Notes: generated by a model from the letters alone, not told the origin. A DNA stretch of 64,000 bases from Algoriphagus alkaliphilus (GCF_900103735.1 NZ_FMXE01000010.1:62001-126000), one strand, 5' to 3'. Shown: positions 28,401-37,028, numbered from the stretch's first letter. Numbers and translations: made by a program.

Positions 28401-30865
28401 CTTTGCAATTCTTCACTGAGTCTCCACATGAGCGCGTAGTCATTTTCCCAGGAATTTTCATCCAGCATTTCAAAGCTGATCTTTAGATAACCCAGTGCGG
28501 CGTCATAGGCAGAAGAATGACGGGCTTTGATTCCAGCTTCCAGATTCAGGCGGGAAAACTCCCTGCGTTCTTTGGGATCATGAATTAAAGTCCTACCCTC
28601 ATTTAAGTGGCCGACTACATCTACCAAGACTTCGTCGAGTTCTTTTGCAGTCGTGTGGGCAAGTATCAACCTTCCTATAGAAAGGTGTAAGGCCTGCCGC
28701 TTTTCTTTTGGAATCGTTGAATAGGCAGCCTGTTGCACCCGGTCATGTTGAAATTTGTAGATTGGATTGAGAAGATCAGAGCCAGACTCGCTAAAGTCTT
28801 GTATTTCTTCGTTTGTCGTGGCAAATGCAACCCCTACATATTTATAGTTTTCATTCAGCGGAATGACCATGTTGGATTTGATGGCCTCATACAGTTCTGC
28901 CGCTGTAGTTTCCATACTTCCTTCACGGATTATAGAAAGGGTTTTGAGGTCGAATGTAGCACCGATACAAGCTGCCAATTGTAAGACATGTTGCGTTGAC
29001 TCATTCAATCTGTGCTGACCCGAAACCAAAAAATCAATCACGCTATCACTGTTTTCAACATTTTTTACGGCATTCAGATCCCAATCCCATGCTCCTTTAT
29101 TCAGATTGAAAACGATGACTCCCCGTTCATGCAAGTCCTTTAACAATTCGATAGTGAAAAATGGATTTCCACCAGTCTTTTCATACAATACAGCACTGAG
29201 GGATTCAGATCTTGAATGGTCGCAAAGTAAGGTGTCCATGATGATCTGTTCTACGGCCTCTTGCGTAAGCGGCTGAAGTGGAAGTATTCCCACGTTTCGC
29301 TTTTTCTTGATTTCTTCCAAAGTCAAAATCAAAGGATGGGTGGCATCCACGGCGTTGTCGCGATATGCACCGATCAACAACAAGTGACTTTGTTCTTGGG
29401 CGGTGACCAATCTGTTGATCAGGTTGAGAGTAGGTATGTCACTCCACTGCAGGTCATCAAGAAAAATAACCAAGGGGTGATCTGCTGTAGCAAAAACTTT
29501 AACGAAGTTCAGAAAGAGTATCAAAAACCGGTTTTGGGTTTCTGCCGGAGAAAGTTCCTGTACCGGGGCTTGTTTTCCGATGATCAGTTCCAATTCGGGA
29601 ATCAAATCCACTATCAGTTGTCCGTTGGTATCGAGTGCGGAGGATATTTTTGTGTTCCATTCGTCCAGTCGTTCTTTGGGTTCGCCCAACAATTGCCGGA
29701 TCAAATCCCGAAATGCACTCGCTATCGCGATATAAGCGGCATTTTGTCGAAACTGATCAAACTTTCCGTGAATGAGGTATCCTCTTTTTTTGGCAATGGA
29801 CCGACCTAATTCTTGAACCAATACAGATTTTCCGACACCTGAGTAGCCTGACACCAAACAGAATTCCACTGAACCTGTGCTGGTATTTTCAAAGAAAGTC
29901 TCCAGCTTATGAAGCTCTTGAGCTCTTCCATAGAGGCGTTGAGGAATTTGAAAAAGCTGGGATACATCCGAAAGGCCCAGCGAAAAAGCATCCGGATTTA
30001 CCCCGTTTTGGAAGTTTTCACGCGCTTTTTCCAAGTCCAATGCCAGTCCAAAACTACTTTGGTAACGGTCTTCGGCATTTTTTGCCATCAGTTTTTCGAT
30101 GATGGCTGATACCATTTTTGGAATGGCACTATCAATGCTTACCGGCGCGGGAGCTTGCTTGCTGATGTGGCAGTGAACCCACTCCAAGGCATCTTTGGCG
30201 TTGAAGGGAAGCTTGCCTGTGAGAAGTTGAAAGAAAGAAATACCGAGCGTATAGTAATCTGTGCGGTAATCAATGTCGCGGTTCATTCTTCCGGTTTGTT
30301 CCGGTGCCATGTAGGGGAGTGAGCCTTCGATGTTGTTTAGGAAAGCAACATCCTGATGCTCCCTGGAAAGCTCAGATGAAGCACTGAAATCAATCAGCCG
30401 AAAATCGGCAGAGTGGGGATCGATCAGAATATTTCGCGGGACGAGATCTTTATGAACAATCCCTTTTTCATGCATTTTGCCCAGAGACTTAACCAGAGGA
30501 ATAGCAAGTGTAAAAAATTGGTCAAGGGGTAAAATTTGACCTGGAAAGGCTGCACTATGTTCTTCTAGAGAGATTCCAAACCGTTCCATTTCAATGGCCG
30601 ATTTGCCATTTCCGAAATTGACCAAAGCGTTTGCCGCAATGATCCCTTCTCCCTGCAGTTTGGTGATGATTTGATATTCTCTACGAAGACTGGATAAGTG
30701 TTCTTTTTTGGGATATTGGTCAAGTAAAGTTTTTAAGACTACCTGAACGCCGTCTTTTTTTCTGGAGGCGAGGTACAAAATATGGGGAAAGGATTCTTTG
30801 ATAATTTCCTCCACGACATATCCTGGGATATCTTCAGTCAGTGGTATATCGTGGAGGTTTTTCAC
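25445..30865 (-). CDS. Ser/Thr kinase - AAA ATPase - TPR - GAF - class III nucleotide cyclase
   Basis: 1806-residue multidomain signalling protein. Residues about 15-275 are a protein-kinase domain (HKDLVPRNILID, then LPYMAPEQTGRMN); the DFG motif reads DFS. About 310-580 is an AAA_16/STAND ATPase (VSGYSGVGKSVLVQEL as Walker A, LVIFLDDLQWSD as Walker B). About 700-1270 is a helical TPR-like region, about 1340-1500 a GAF domain and about 1555-1740 a class III cyclase. Cyclase metal residues are kept (FSDIRNFT and SGDEFLALF), as is CSVLGDTVNLASRIE. The first three modules match large bacterial HstK-like sensors, but the output here is a cyclase rather than a histidine kinase. Its start is three bases after the MBL-like gene, so they are cotranscribed. 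Confidence 0.9.
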   Translation of the reverse strand: MKNLHDIPLTEDIPGYVVEEIIKESFPHILYLASRKKDGVQVVLKTLLDQYPKKEHLSSLRREYQIITKLQGEGIIAANALVNFGNGKSAIEMERFGISLEEHSAAFPGQILPLDQFFTLAIPLVKSLGKMHEKGIVHKDLVPRNILIDPHSADFRLIDFSASSELSREHQDVAFLNNIEGSLPYMAPEQTGRMNRDIDYRTDYYTLGISFFQLLTGKLPFNAKDALEWVHCHISKQAPAPVSIDSAIPKMVSAIIEKLMAKNAEDRYQSSFGLALDLEKARENFQNGVNPDAFSLGLSDVSQLFQIPQRLYGRAQELHKLETFFENTSTGSVEFCLVSGYSGVGKSVLVQELGRSIAKKRGYLIHGKFDQFRQNAAYIAIASAFRDLIRQLLGEPKERLDEWNTKISSALDTNGQLIVDLIPELELIIGKQAPVQELSPAETQNRFLILFLNFVKVFATADHPLVIFLDDLQWSDIPTLNLINRLVTAQEQSHLLLIGAYRDNAVDATHPLILTLEEIKKKRNVGILPLQPLTQEAVEQIIMDTLLCDHSRSESLSAVLYEKTGGNPFFTIELLKDLHERGVIVFNLNKGAWDWDLNAVKNVENSDSVIDFLVSGQHRLNESTQHVLQLAACIGATFDLKTLSIIREGSMETTAAELYEAIKSNMVIPLNENYKYVGVAFATTNEEIQDFSESGSDLLNPIYKFQHDRVQQAAYSTIPKEKRQALHLSIGRLILAHTTAKELDEVLVDVVGHLNEGRTLIHDPKERREFSRLNLEAGIKARHSSAYDAALGYLKISFEMLDENSWENDYALMWRLSEELQSCYYLTGDWKNADDWTEVMLKNAKTPVEKGLVLAARTRQYATIGKLPESIKAAYQGLAILGFNFIQVPDSKNVAEEVQLVTENLNGKEVADLINNPEITDEKAKIASQLLMEIFPAAFLSGTGRMFPYLVLKSVNIALKYGNSPETAFAYAGYAMLLSGYFEDPAEGYKYGKLAVNLIEKFDDISLRSRIIYVYTMFVHHWSNHWSSMTTWFQRGIKAGYQSGDLLYLAYSAQDCIIWDPTLDLETASREQRKLLVIVKECEYQDSYDSGTLFLQMQQNFQGLTKSQFTLTDENFDEMECVSGMLERHFMTGIANYHIYKAEIHLFYNDPAGAMPHIKEQEKLMASVMSLPQSVRFQIVAFLVRSMLLSNLELEEQESVVLILHQGLEKMAKWAKTCPENFEHLRLLMEAELSGHAGRISEALNLYEQSIQHANKNGFIRDEALANELTAQFLIRKTLPKASEGYLLASHYLYYRWGAYRKTQEMEKKYQVFRTSSQYNSSSLSRQNLSAPGTMGSDTLNADFLDMSSVFRASQMISGELVLGKLLKATLQILIENAGAKKGFLVEQKDGTLVVLAQNDADHPEEVIPVQVAGKADPSLIPASLINTALRTNKPIVIGNAREQNSFSSDPYIIHQKPLSMMCVPLSTHNQGNVAVYLENNLTHSAFTEDRVKVIKLLAAQAAISIENARIYEQQEKLLKAQQHFVPIQFLKHLGHNDIAKVKLGESVSMDMSVLFSDIRNFTPLVELLTPQSVIELLNEYFNHLGKHISESGGFIDSYSGDEFLALFAVPAQQAVEAGVNMAAALRKFNLESEFKGRPILKMGIGVNTGPLVLGTMGAYDRMQCSVLGDTVNLASRIEQLTKVYGAQFLIGENTFQSLGDPDQFSIRMVDRVAVKGKAQAVSLYEVIDAESPERKEIKEATKGLLHAGMNAYFGRDFALAFEIFSKGTLQDAEDPVFEIFINRSQRYLENPPPEDWMGYESLFSK

Positions 30866-30868
30866 AAA

Positions 30869-31585
30869 TCAAATATTGAAAAATTGTGCAATAGTTTTGT
30901 GATATTCTTCTTGTGCTTCGTGCTTCAGTGGATACCCATGTCCGCATAATGCATGTTTATATTGGACTTTTTTCAAGCGTTCAAAATCTTCAGGTTTTGG
31001 CTGGCTTTCATGAAGCCAAGCAAGTCCAAGTCCGGCTTTTTTGAAGAAATTCATTTTTTCCATAGTGGGTACAGTTTCCTCATCAAAAAACTGATCTGGT
31101 TCCACCCAGTTTTGAAGCGAATCGCAGGCAATCATGATTCCGCCTTCACGATCGAGCCGGAGGATGCCTTCGGGTCTGGCTACAGTTTTGAATTCAAATA
31201 AGGTGCAGTCACCGAAAGGCATTTCTCCGCCTTCCCGGAGTTCCTTGTCTACAGTCAGTCCCTCCTGAACTCTCATGCCAGGCATTGCCCAAAATTTAGC
31301 CTTGTAGCGATCTACATAAAACGGATCATCCACTCCGTGCATATCACCGATCCTTACCACATTGATTACCTTACCCAGAAGATCCAGCTCGGCCAGGGCT
31401 TCATCTTTCAGTCGGACAGAGTTGATGATGGTAAGGTTTCCGTTTTCTCTAACGACGGTCATATTGCGGCTGAATTGCCACATCGAACCAAAGAATTCAT
31501 TTTTCATCGTCCCGGTAACGAAAAATACATCTTTAAAAACCTCCTGAATTGGGCCATGGGGCATGGCCTCTTGATAGTTTTTCAT
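30869..31585 (-). CDS. metallo-beta-lactamase-fold-like protein without HxHxDH motif
   Basis: 238 residues. The strand pattern NLTIINSVRLKDEALAELDLLGKVINVVRIGDMHG resembles the start of MBL-fold proteins of the DUF4336 type. MIACDSLQNW and the late ALCGHGYPL also fit metal-site loops. The canonical HxHxDH is absent, so catalysis, if any, must use a reduced metal site. No signal peptide. It lies 60 bases after the gamma-glutamylcyclotransferase gene and three bases before the kinase/cyclase gene. MBL proteins often act as glyoxalase II or persulfide dioxygenase on glutathione conjugates; this context makes a thiol-ester role thinkable, but that is inference. Confidence 0.55.
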   Translation of the reverse strand: MKNYQEAMPHGPIQEVFKDVFFVTGTMKNEFFGSMWQFSRNMTVVRENGNLTIINSVRLKDEALAELDLLGKVINVVRIGDMHGVDDPFYVDRYKAKFWAMPGMRVQEGLTVDKELREGGEMPFGDCTLFEFKTVARPEGILRLDREGGIMIACDSLQNWVEPDQFFDEETVPTMEKMNFFKKAGLGLAWLHESQPKPEDFERLKKVQYKHALCGHGYPLKHEAQEEYHKTIAQFFNI

Positions 31586-31645
31586 GTTGTTGTTTGGTTG
31601 GGTTAAAGTTGTTTGGTTTTTCTTAAATATCTTTAAATGTACAAG

Positions 31646-32440
31646 TTAAGCAGGATCGGATAGATACCTTCCTGCATAGCTGAATTCTTGACTATACTCA
31701 TTCAAGTAGGCATTTAGATAGGTTTGGACGGGTTTGGAAATTCGTCCCAATTTGACATCTTCCAAAGTTTCGGTCCCGGTGCTGGTATCGTGTCGTTTCA
31801 CATGGAAAAGTGTCATGTCTTTGCCTCCAAATAGTCCTTCAATCACTTTCAATTTTGGCCGGGCTTTGCTCATATCGAATACTGCTCCCAGCAGTGCCGT
31901 AAGGTGCTTGTGTTGGGCCAAAGTCTCTGAAGTATAAATCGGGAAATTTCCAGCAGGAGCTTCAAATACAGGATACACGATTTCAGGTAAAAGCGAGTAG
32001 GAGCTAAGGTTGTAAATATAAGATTCACTAAGTTCTGCGGCCCTTGCCCCTTTCAACAGGATGTTTAAATACCTGCGGGTGGGAAGACAAGAATTATCCA
32101 GGTAATCCGGCATGCCGATATAGGCAAATGCTTTTATTATGCCAGAGGCGGTCTCCAATTGTACCTCAACGCGGTCATAGGCTACTCCGAATGATTCCAT
32201 AGCATCCATCGAAGCTAGCTGATCATCGTGGCACAAATGAACCACACCTTCGACCAGGTCATCCTCATTATTGGAGCGTGCTATATTTCCCATTCCTCCC
32301 TCGTGCCGAAACCAATGCTGGACATTAAATGTAAGTTTCCAGCCTCTCAGGATCGCTTTTTGGGAATGGATTGGATCCACTCCTTTTGCCCTCAGAGAAA
32401 TCAGATTCATATTTGACCCGTATCCGAAATAGTAGAACAT
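31646..32440 (-). CDS. gamma-glutamylcyclotransferase-like protein
   Basis: 264 residues. It opens with FYYFGYGSNMNL, the diagnostic YGSN loop of the gamma-glutamylcyclotransferase fold, followed by the LRGWKLTFNV strand and GVVHLCHDD. The Glu in MDAMESFGVAYDRV is the likely catalytic acid. These enzymes split gamma-glutamyl amino acids or glutathione into 5-oxoproline and the remaining amino acid or peptide. The C-terminal 90 residues extend beyond the core and are unassigned. It sits two bases after the family-B gene and 60 before the MBL-like gene, in the same transcription direction. A breakdown step for the product of the GCS2/GshB genes 6 kb away is plausible. Confidence 0.85.
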   Translation of the reverse strand: MFYYFGYGSNMNLISLRAKGVDPIHSQKAILRGWKLTFNVQHWFRHEGGMGNIARSNNEDDLVEGVVHLCHDDQLASMDAMESFGVAYDRVEVQLETASGIIKAFAYIGMPDYLDNSCLPTRRYLNILLKGARAAELSESYIYNLSSYSLLPEIVYPVFEAPAGNFPIYTSETLAQHKHLTALLGAVFDMSKARPKLKVIEGLFGGKDMTLFHVKRHDTSTGTETLEDVKLGRISKPVQTYLNAYLNEYSQEFSYAGRYLSDPA

Positions 32441-32442
32441 TC

Positions 32443-33468
32443 CTATTGATTGAAATTGTACGCTTTGTCTTCCTGGTCCATGATTCTTTGGAAATCGGGA
32501 TTATCAGTCCAGAACACGTTCAGGGATTCGAGAATTTCCTCTGATCTCCCGTTGAAGTTTTCCGTCATTCTTGCCTGCCATCCGGTTGCAATTAAGTCCT
32601 GCATTAAAATCTCCCTTTTTTCATCGGAATAGGGCTTATTGGTATAATAAAGGTATTGACTGGGGTGGTTGGCGATTAAGAATGGAGTGATGGTATCATC
32701 ATCGTAGAGTTTGAGCTTCAGTACAGAAAGGGTCTTGGGTTTTTCGGGGATCTGATCCGGAAACAATTTTTGTAGCAAATCATGTACTGGTGACCCACAA
32801 GCGACAACAGGCTGAGTGTGATACCCATCAGAGGTAAGGCGCGCCTGAAGCATCTTTTTGACATAGGGTGCGAAAGTGTCATTAAAAGGTTCGATTCCCT
32901 GCATATCACCTCCGGGAGCTCCAATTGGAACACAATCCACAATGCTTTCGAATTTGGGAAAATCTGCAGGGTTCAAATCGTTGTAACCCAGTAAGTTTTC
33001 CCAGCGTCGGTTGGTTGGCGAAAAAATATAATCTGAGTAGATAAATGCTTCAATAGGAGGAAAATGCAGCATTTGTACCGATTTGACTTTAGCCAAAGAA
33101 AGTCCCCAAGGCAGCATGAATTGCATTCCCTTGCCCGTGGTTTTTATTACCTGATCGAGCTTTTCCTGATTTTGTTGGAGGATCTCCAAGGCAAGTGTTC
33201 CGGCCTCGATGAAGTCAGGAATGCATTGGCGATACTGACTTAGGTCATGATGAGGGCTGGAGATTTTGAGGTTGTAGCTATCCCCGATTTTCCAGACCTT
33301 GGCCCAGGCCCCAAATAAGCCGTCTCGTTGGAGCGTTTGGTTGATGAAATGCCCGATGTAAGTCTCCAGAGAAGTCATTCCATCGGCTGATTTTTCGGGA
33401 GTAAATGAAAAAAGCCGGGAAAGAAATTCTTCACTAAAATTTAATCCGATGTCGATTGTGTTTTCCAT
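32443..33468 (-). CDS. unrecognised protein, family B (paralogue of 19712-21055)
   Basis: 341 residues, no signal peptide or membrane segment, family not recognised. It shares ordered blocks with the 19712-21055 protein: GLSLAKVK..QMLHFPPIE, RRWENLLGYNDLNPADFPKF, VPIGAPGGD, YVKKMLQARL and PVVACGSPVHD. It lacks that protein's Cys-rich tail and differs at the N-terminus. CGSP with nearby Asp, and the HFPP block, are the most constant features and may mark an active site. It is the first gene of a run with gamma-glutamylcyclotransferase, the MBL-like gene and the kinase/cyclase gene, divergent from the phospholipase C-like gene. Having one paralogue in each glutathione-related operon suggests a shared job. 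Confidence 0.7.
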   Translation of the reverse strand: MENTIDIGLNFSEEFLSRLFSFTPEKSADGMTSLETYIGHFINQTLQRDGLFGAWAKVWKIGDSYNLKISSPHHDLSQYRQCIPDFIEAGTLALEILQQNQEKLDQVIKTTGKGMQFMLPWGLSLAKVKSVQMLHFPPIEAFIYSDYIFSPTNRRWENLLGYNDLNPADFPKFESIVDCVPIGAPGGDMQGIEPFNDTFAPYVKKMLQARLTSDGYHTQPVVACGSPVHDLLQKLFPDQIPEKPKTLSVLKLKLYDDDTITPFLIANHPSQYLYYTNKPYSDEKREILMQDLIATGWQARMTENFNGRSEEILESLNVFWTDNPDFQRIMDQEDKAYNFNQ

Positions 33469-33689
33469 CTATTGAGAATAAAAGTAATGTTTGGAACTAA
33501 ATTGAATTACGTTTTTGCCATTAATTGGCTGTAAGAAAAAATTAAATCGCATTTGAATGTTTGGCGGAATAATATAGGATTTTTTCCAGAATAATTTACT
33601 TAATTTAAGCAGTATTTAATACAATTTTGATTTGTGTACCGAAAGTAATTTCGAGCTTCTTCTCATATTTTTCATAAAAAGCCATTCCT

Positions 33690-35834
33690 ATGAGTACTTT
33701 CCTTATCAGCAGATGTAAATCAGACAGCAAATACCTGGTCTGGAGTTTCAACACCGAAAAACAGGAGTTTTTTCGTTCCGTTTCGATTTCCAAAGATGCC
33801 GAGTATAATCCTACACTCAAATTCGCTCCGATTGGAGGATATGTATTGGAATGGGGTCCCGGTATGGATGCGGTAAATGGAAAAAATTACCCCTATAAGC
33901 TTTTTGAATTTGATCCGACTTCCTCAGATCCCCTCAATGGAAAGGCAATCCAACAGGGAGTTTGGTCCTCCAAGAAGTTTTGGGGCTACCGTGCTCACTA
34001 TTCCGATAATCCAAAGGAGCAAAATGAGTTACCTCTCATTTCAATGGGTAATTTCATGTTGTTTTTCATTGGTGGAAAAGGAAGAGGCACCTACATGCTG
34101 TATAACTTTGATCCCAATTCCGCCAATCCCAATACGACGGATCCCATACCTTCAACTTATACGCCCCAAGGCGGCTTCCCTACGATACAGCAAGGCCATG
34201 AATTGGTCTGTATGAATAACTATGTCATTGACAGGCATGGTGATGGAACCAATGTCAGAATTTGGAGTTTTGATCCCCAAAATACTGTCCCACTCTCCAT
34301 TCCGGAAGTCTGGAGTGGAAAGTGGAATGGAATTGACTCCCGGCATCAATTAGTGTCGGTAGGCGATAAAATCCTGACTTGGATCCCGGGAGAATCAGTT
34401 TATAAGCTTTGGTCTTTTAACCCTCATTCAGAAGTTCCATTTGAGGAATTGGCTATTGGCAAATTACCGGATGAGATCAAAAACAGTGATTCCTTAGTAG
34501 CCATCCAAAGCAAAACACAGATCGAGGCTGAAGGCGATATTCAGCCGGCGACGATGGACTACATGAGGTCCAAAATCAAGCATGTGGTTTATTACATGTT
34601 GGAGAGTAGGTCTTTTGATAATGTATGTGGGTGGCTATATGAAAAAAATCAGGCTGCCCTCAATTATATCGGTTCTGACAAGCCTTTCGAGGGAGCAAGC
34701 AGCCAGAACTTTAATATGGACGGAGAAAAGAAAGCTTTCCAGAGCAAATTTCATGATGGGCAGCTGAGTAATCAGTGGGATTTATCGGATCAAAAGCAAG
34801 ACCCATTCCATGACAACTCGGATGGGTTGCAGCAAATGTTCTACAACGGATATCCGGGCTATCCTGGCAAGGCTAAGCCAGATATGGGAGGTTTTGTTCA
34901 GAATAATTCCAGTGACGATGTCATGCTCAGTTTGACACCCGAGCAGCTTCCGATTCTCAATGGACTCGCGGAGAATTTTGCCATAAGCGATGAATGGTTT
35001 TGCTCGGTGCCCGGTGGTACCGACATCAACCGAGCGTTTGCGCATACAGGATCAGCAATGAATCGACTGGATACTTGGGAGGGAGGAAATATTTATCAAA
35101 ATTGGAATCAGTACCCTCATCGTCCTTCGCTTTGGAAGGTACTTTGGAATAATGGGATCAAAGACTGGAAAATTTATAATGCCATTGAATGGACCAATCA
35201 CCCATTCACTTACCACCTATATTTAGAAGGCCAAGTCCCCAGCATCGATGCCAACTCCAAGAATTACCTGGATAGCGTGGATAACTTTGTCACTCAGGCC
35301 AAGTCAGGTTCTCTCCCAAGTTTCAGCTTTTTGGAACCGGTGTGGATTGCTCCCGTGGGGACCTCTTCTTATCATCCCGGCGCAAGTATGGTTCCGGCAG
35401 AAGTGACACTGAACACCATCTATGAAGCCATCAAGTCAGGTCCTCATTGGGAGGACACCTTGTTTGTGATCACATTTTCCAAAAATGGAGGGATATACGA
35501 TCATGTAGTCCCACCTTATGCGGCCAAGCCTTGGCCAAATGACTGGGCGGATGGGTTTGAATTTGATCTGATGGGGCCAAGAGTCCCTACCATTATGGTC
35601 TCACCCTGGATTAAGAAAAACACGGTTTTCAGATCAGGAGGGCCAAAACCATACGACTCTACTTCATTTGCAGCGACACTGCTTCAATGGTATGGAATTC
35701 CAAAAACCCGATGGGGGTTGGGAGACCGAATGGATCAAGCACCTACATTTGAGGGGATATTTCAGGAAAATGAAGCAAGAAATGATGCTCCTACACTTCA
35801 ACCTCCCTATGACAAAGGATTTCCCCAAAAGTGA
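33690..35834 (+). CDS. phospholipase C/acid phosphatase-like protein with altered metal ligands
   Basis: 714 residues. The first 285 carry repeated beta-strand text (YKLFEFDPTS, YMLYNFDPNS, VRIWSFDPQN, YKLWSFNPHS), a four-fold repeat suggesting a beta-propeller-like or beta-trefoil-like domain. The rest matches the bacterial phospholipase C/AcpA family: HVVYYMLESRSFDNVCGWL, CSVPGGTDINRAFAHTG, YHPGASMVPAE, GGIYDHVVPP and RVPTIMVSPW. Two metal-site motifs differ from the family: ENRSFD reads ESRSFD, and the DE of FDENGG reads SK (FSKNGG). A pseudoenzyme or a changed metal site is therefore likely. No signal peptide is visible, unlike exported PLCs. It is divergent from the family-B gene. Confidence 0.82.
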   Translation: MSTFLISRCKSDSKYLVWSFNTEKQEFFRSVSISKDAEYNPTLKFAPIGGYVLEWGPGMDAVNGKNYPYKLFEFDPTSSDPLNGKAIQQGVWSSKKFWGYRAHYSDNPKEQNELPLISMGNFMLFFIGGKGRGTYMLYNFDPNSANPNTTDPIPSTYTPQGGFPTIQQGHELVCMNNYVIDRHGDGTNVRIWSFDPQNTVPLSIPEVWSGKWNGIDSRHQLVSVGDKILTWIPGESVYKLWSFNPHSEVPFEELAIGKLPDEIKNSDSLVAIQSKTQIEAEGDIQPATMDYMRSKIKHVVYYMLESRSFDNVCGWLYEKNQAALNYIGSDKPFEGASSQNFNMDGEKKAFQSKFHDGQLSNQWDLSDQKQDPFHDNSDGLQQMFYNGYPGYPGKAKPDMGGFVQNNSSDDVMLSLTPEQLPILNGLAENFAISDEWFCSVPGGTDINRAFAHTGSAMNRLDTWEGGNIYQNWNQYPHRPSLWKVLWNNGIKDWKIYNAIEWTNHPFTYHLYLEGQVPSIDANSKNYLDSVDNFVTQAKSGSLPSFSFLEPVWIAPVGTSSYHPGASMVPAEVTLNTIYEAIKSGPHWEDTLFVITFSKNGGIYDHVVPPYAAKPWPNDWADGFEFDLMGPRVPTIMVSPWIKKNTVFRSGGPKPYDSTSFAATLLQWYGIPKTRWGLGDRMDQAPTFEGIFQENEARNDAPTLQPPYDKGFPQK

Positions 35835-35931
35835 GATTGTTTCAGTTTATTTTCTCTGTAGGATGAAATTCACTGGACACCTTAGTGCAATTCAAACTAT
35901 TTCCAGTTAATTTTTTTCGTAAAGAAATTTT

Positions 35932-37002
35932 ATGAATCGCCTACAAGATATAGCCAACTTTCTGATCATAGTAGTACTGGGTGGTATCCTATTAATCGAA
36001 GGTGCATTTATCTTGGTGCCGCTAGTTTGGGGAGTTTTTTTCGCGTTTGCATTGTATCCTGTTTCATCATGGATTGAGCGCAAAAGGATACCCCGTGGAT
36101 TAGCTATTTTTTCGAGTATTTTAATTGTTGGCCTGGTTTATCTTGGGGTGTTCTATTTACTTATCAATCAAATGGTTGGTTTGATAAAGGAAATTCCTGA
36201 AATCGGTAATAATCTTGAGGAAAAGCTTGGTAGATATATCGATGAACTCGGCCTTTTGATTGGGGAAGACTTGGAAGATCCCGGGAATAAGATTTCATTG
36301 CTACCCAGTGGCAACTTCAATCAGACCCTACTCGCAACTGGAAAGTCATTGACTTTGGCAGGAATTGTGCCTCTTTTTACATTCTTATTGATGTATTACA
36401 AGGATTTTTTTATCGAATTTTTAGTTCGGTTTTCATCCAAAAACAAGGAGCTCATTCTCAATTGGGCCACGGACTCAGGTCATATTATCCAGTCTTACCT
36501 TGCCGGGATAATCCGGGTGACGGGGATAGTAGCGCTAATGGCGGGGCTTTTCTTCTACCTGATGGGAATCAAGTATTTTATATTGTTTGCTTTATTTATC
36601 GCGATCATGAATCTGATTCCTTACGTGGGGGTTTTTATCTCCTCCTTTTTTGTCATTCTATATGTGTTTCTTACCACAGATTCCTTGTTCCCGCCGGTTT
36701 TGACCTTTGCTGTTCTATGGGGAATTCAACTTCTTGAAAATAATTTAATCACGCCCTTGGTAGTTGGGTCAAAAGTTAGGGTGAATGCCCTAGCTGTGAT
36801 TTTAGCCATATTACTGGGAGGTTGGCTGTGGGGGATATCCGGAATGGTACTTTTCATTCCATTAGTGGGAGTTTTGAAAATTACCCTAGAAAGGAGTCAA
36901 TCTCTGAAAGCATTTGCGTATTTGTTGGGAGATGACATTCCGATATCAGAGGAAAAGGAGAATTTCTGGAAACTGTTGCAAAAACGGATTCAAAAAAAAT
37001 AA
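35932..37002 (+). CDS. AI-2E family transporter
   Basis: 356-residue polytopic membrane protein of the AI-2E/PerM family. Paired helices at the N-terminus (FLIIVVLGGILLIEGAFILVP, LAIFSSILIVGLVYLGVFYL) are followed by a soluble segment about residues 80-140. The remaining helices include the signature NLIPYVGVFISSF and LENNLITPLVVGSKVRVNAL. Proposed roles are export of autoinducer-2 or other solutes, or Na+/H+ exchange; the substrate is uncertain for this copy. It ends in a hairpin terminator shared with the opposing tRNA-Leu. Confidence 0.9.
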   Translation: MNRLQDIANFLIIVVLGGILLIEGAFILVPLVWGVFFAFALYPVSSWIERKRIPRGLAIFSSILIVGLVYLGVFYLLINQMVGLIKEIPEIGNNLEEKLGRYIDELGLLIGEDLEDPGNKISLLPSGNFNQTLLATGKSLTLAGIVPLFTFLLMYYKDFFIEFLVRFSSKNKELILNWATDSGHIIQSYLAGIIRVTGIVALMAGLFFYLMGIKYFILFALFIAIMNLIPYVGVFISSFFVILYVFLTTDSLFPPVLTFAVLWGIQLLENNLITPLVVGSKVRVNALAVILAILLGGWLWGISGMVLFIPLVGVLKITLERSQSLKAFAYLLGDDIPISEEKENFWKLLQKRIQKK

Positions 37003-37028
37003 AAAAGCAGACCATTTGGTCTGCTTTT
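37003..37028. terminator. bidirectional terminator between AI-2E gene and tRNA-Leu
   Basis: AAAAGCAGACC / GGTCTGCTTTT stem of 11 bp with loop ATTT. On the minus strand it is followed by a long T-run and lies ten bases after tRNA-Leu. On the plus strand it directly follows the AI-2E stop codon. Confidence 0.85.
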
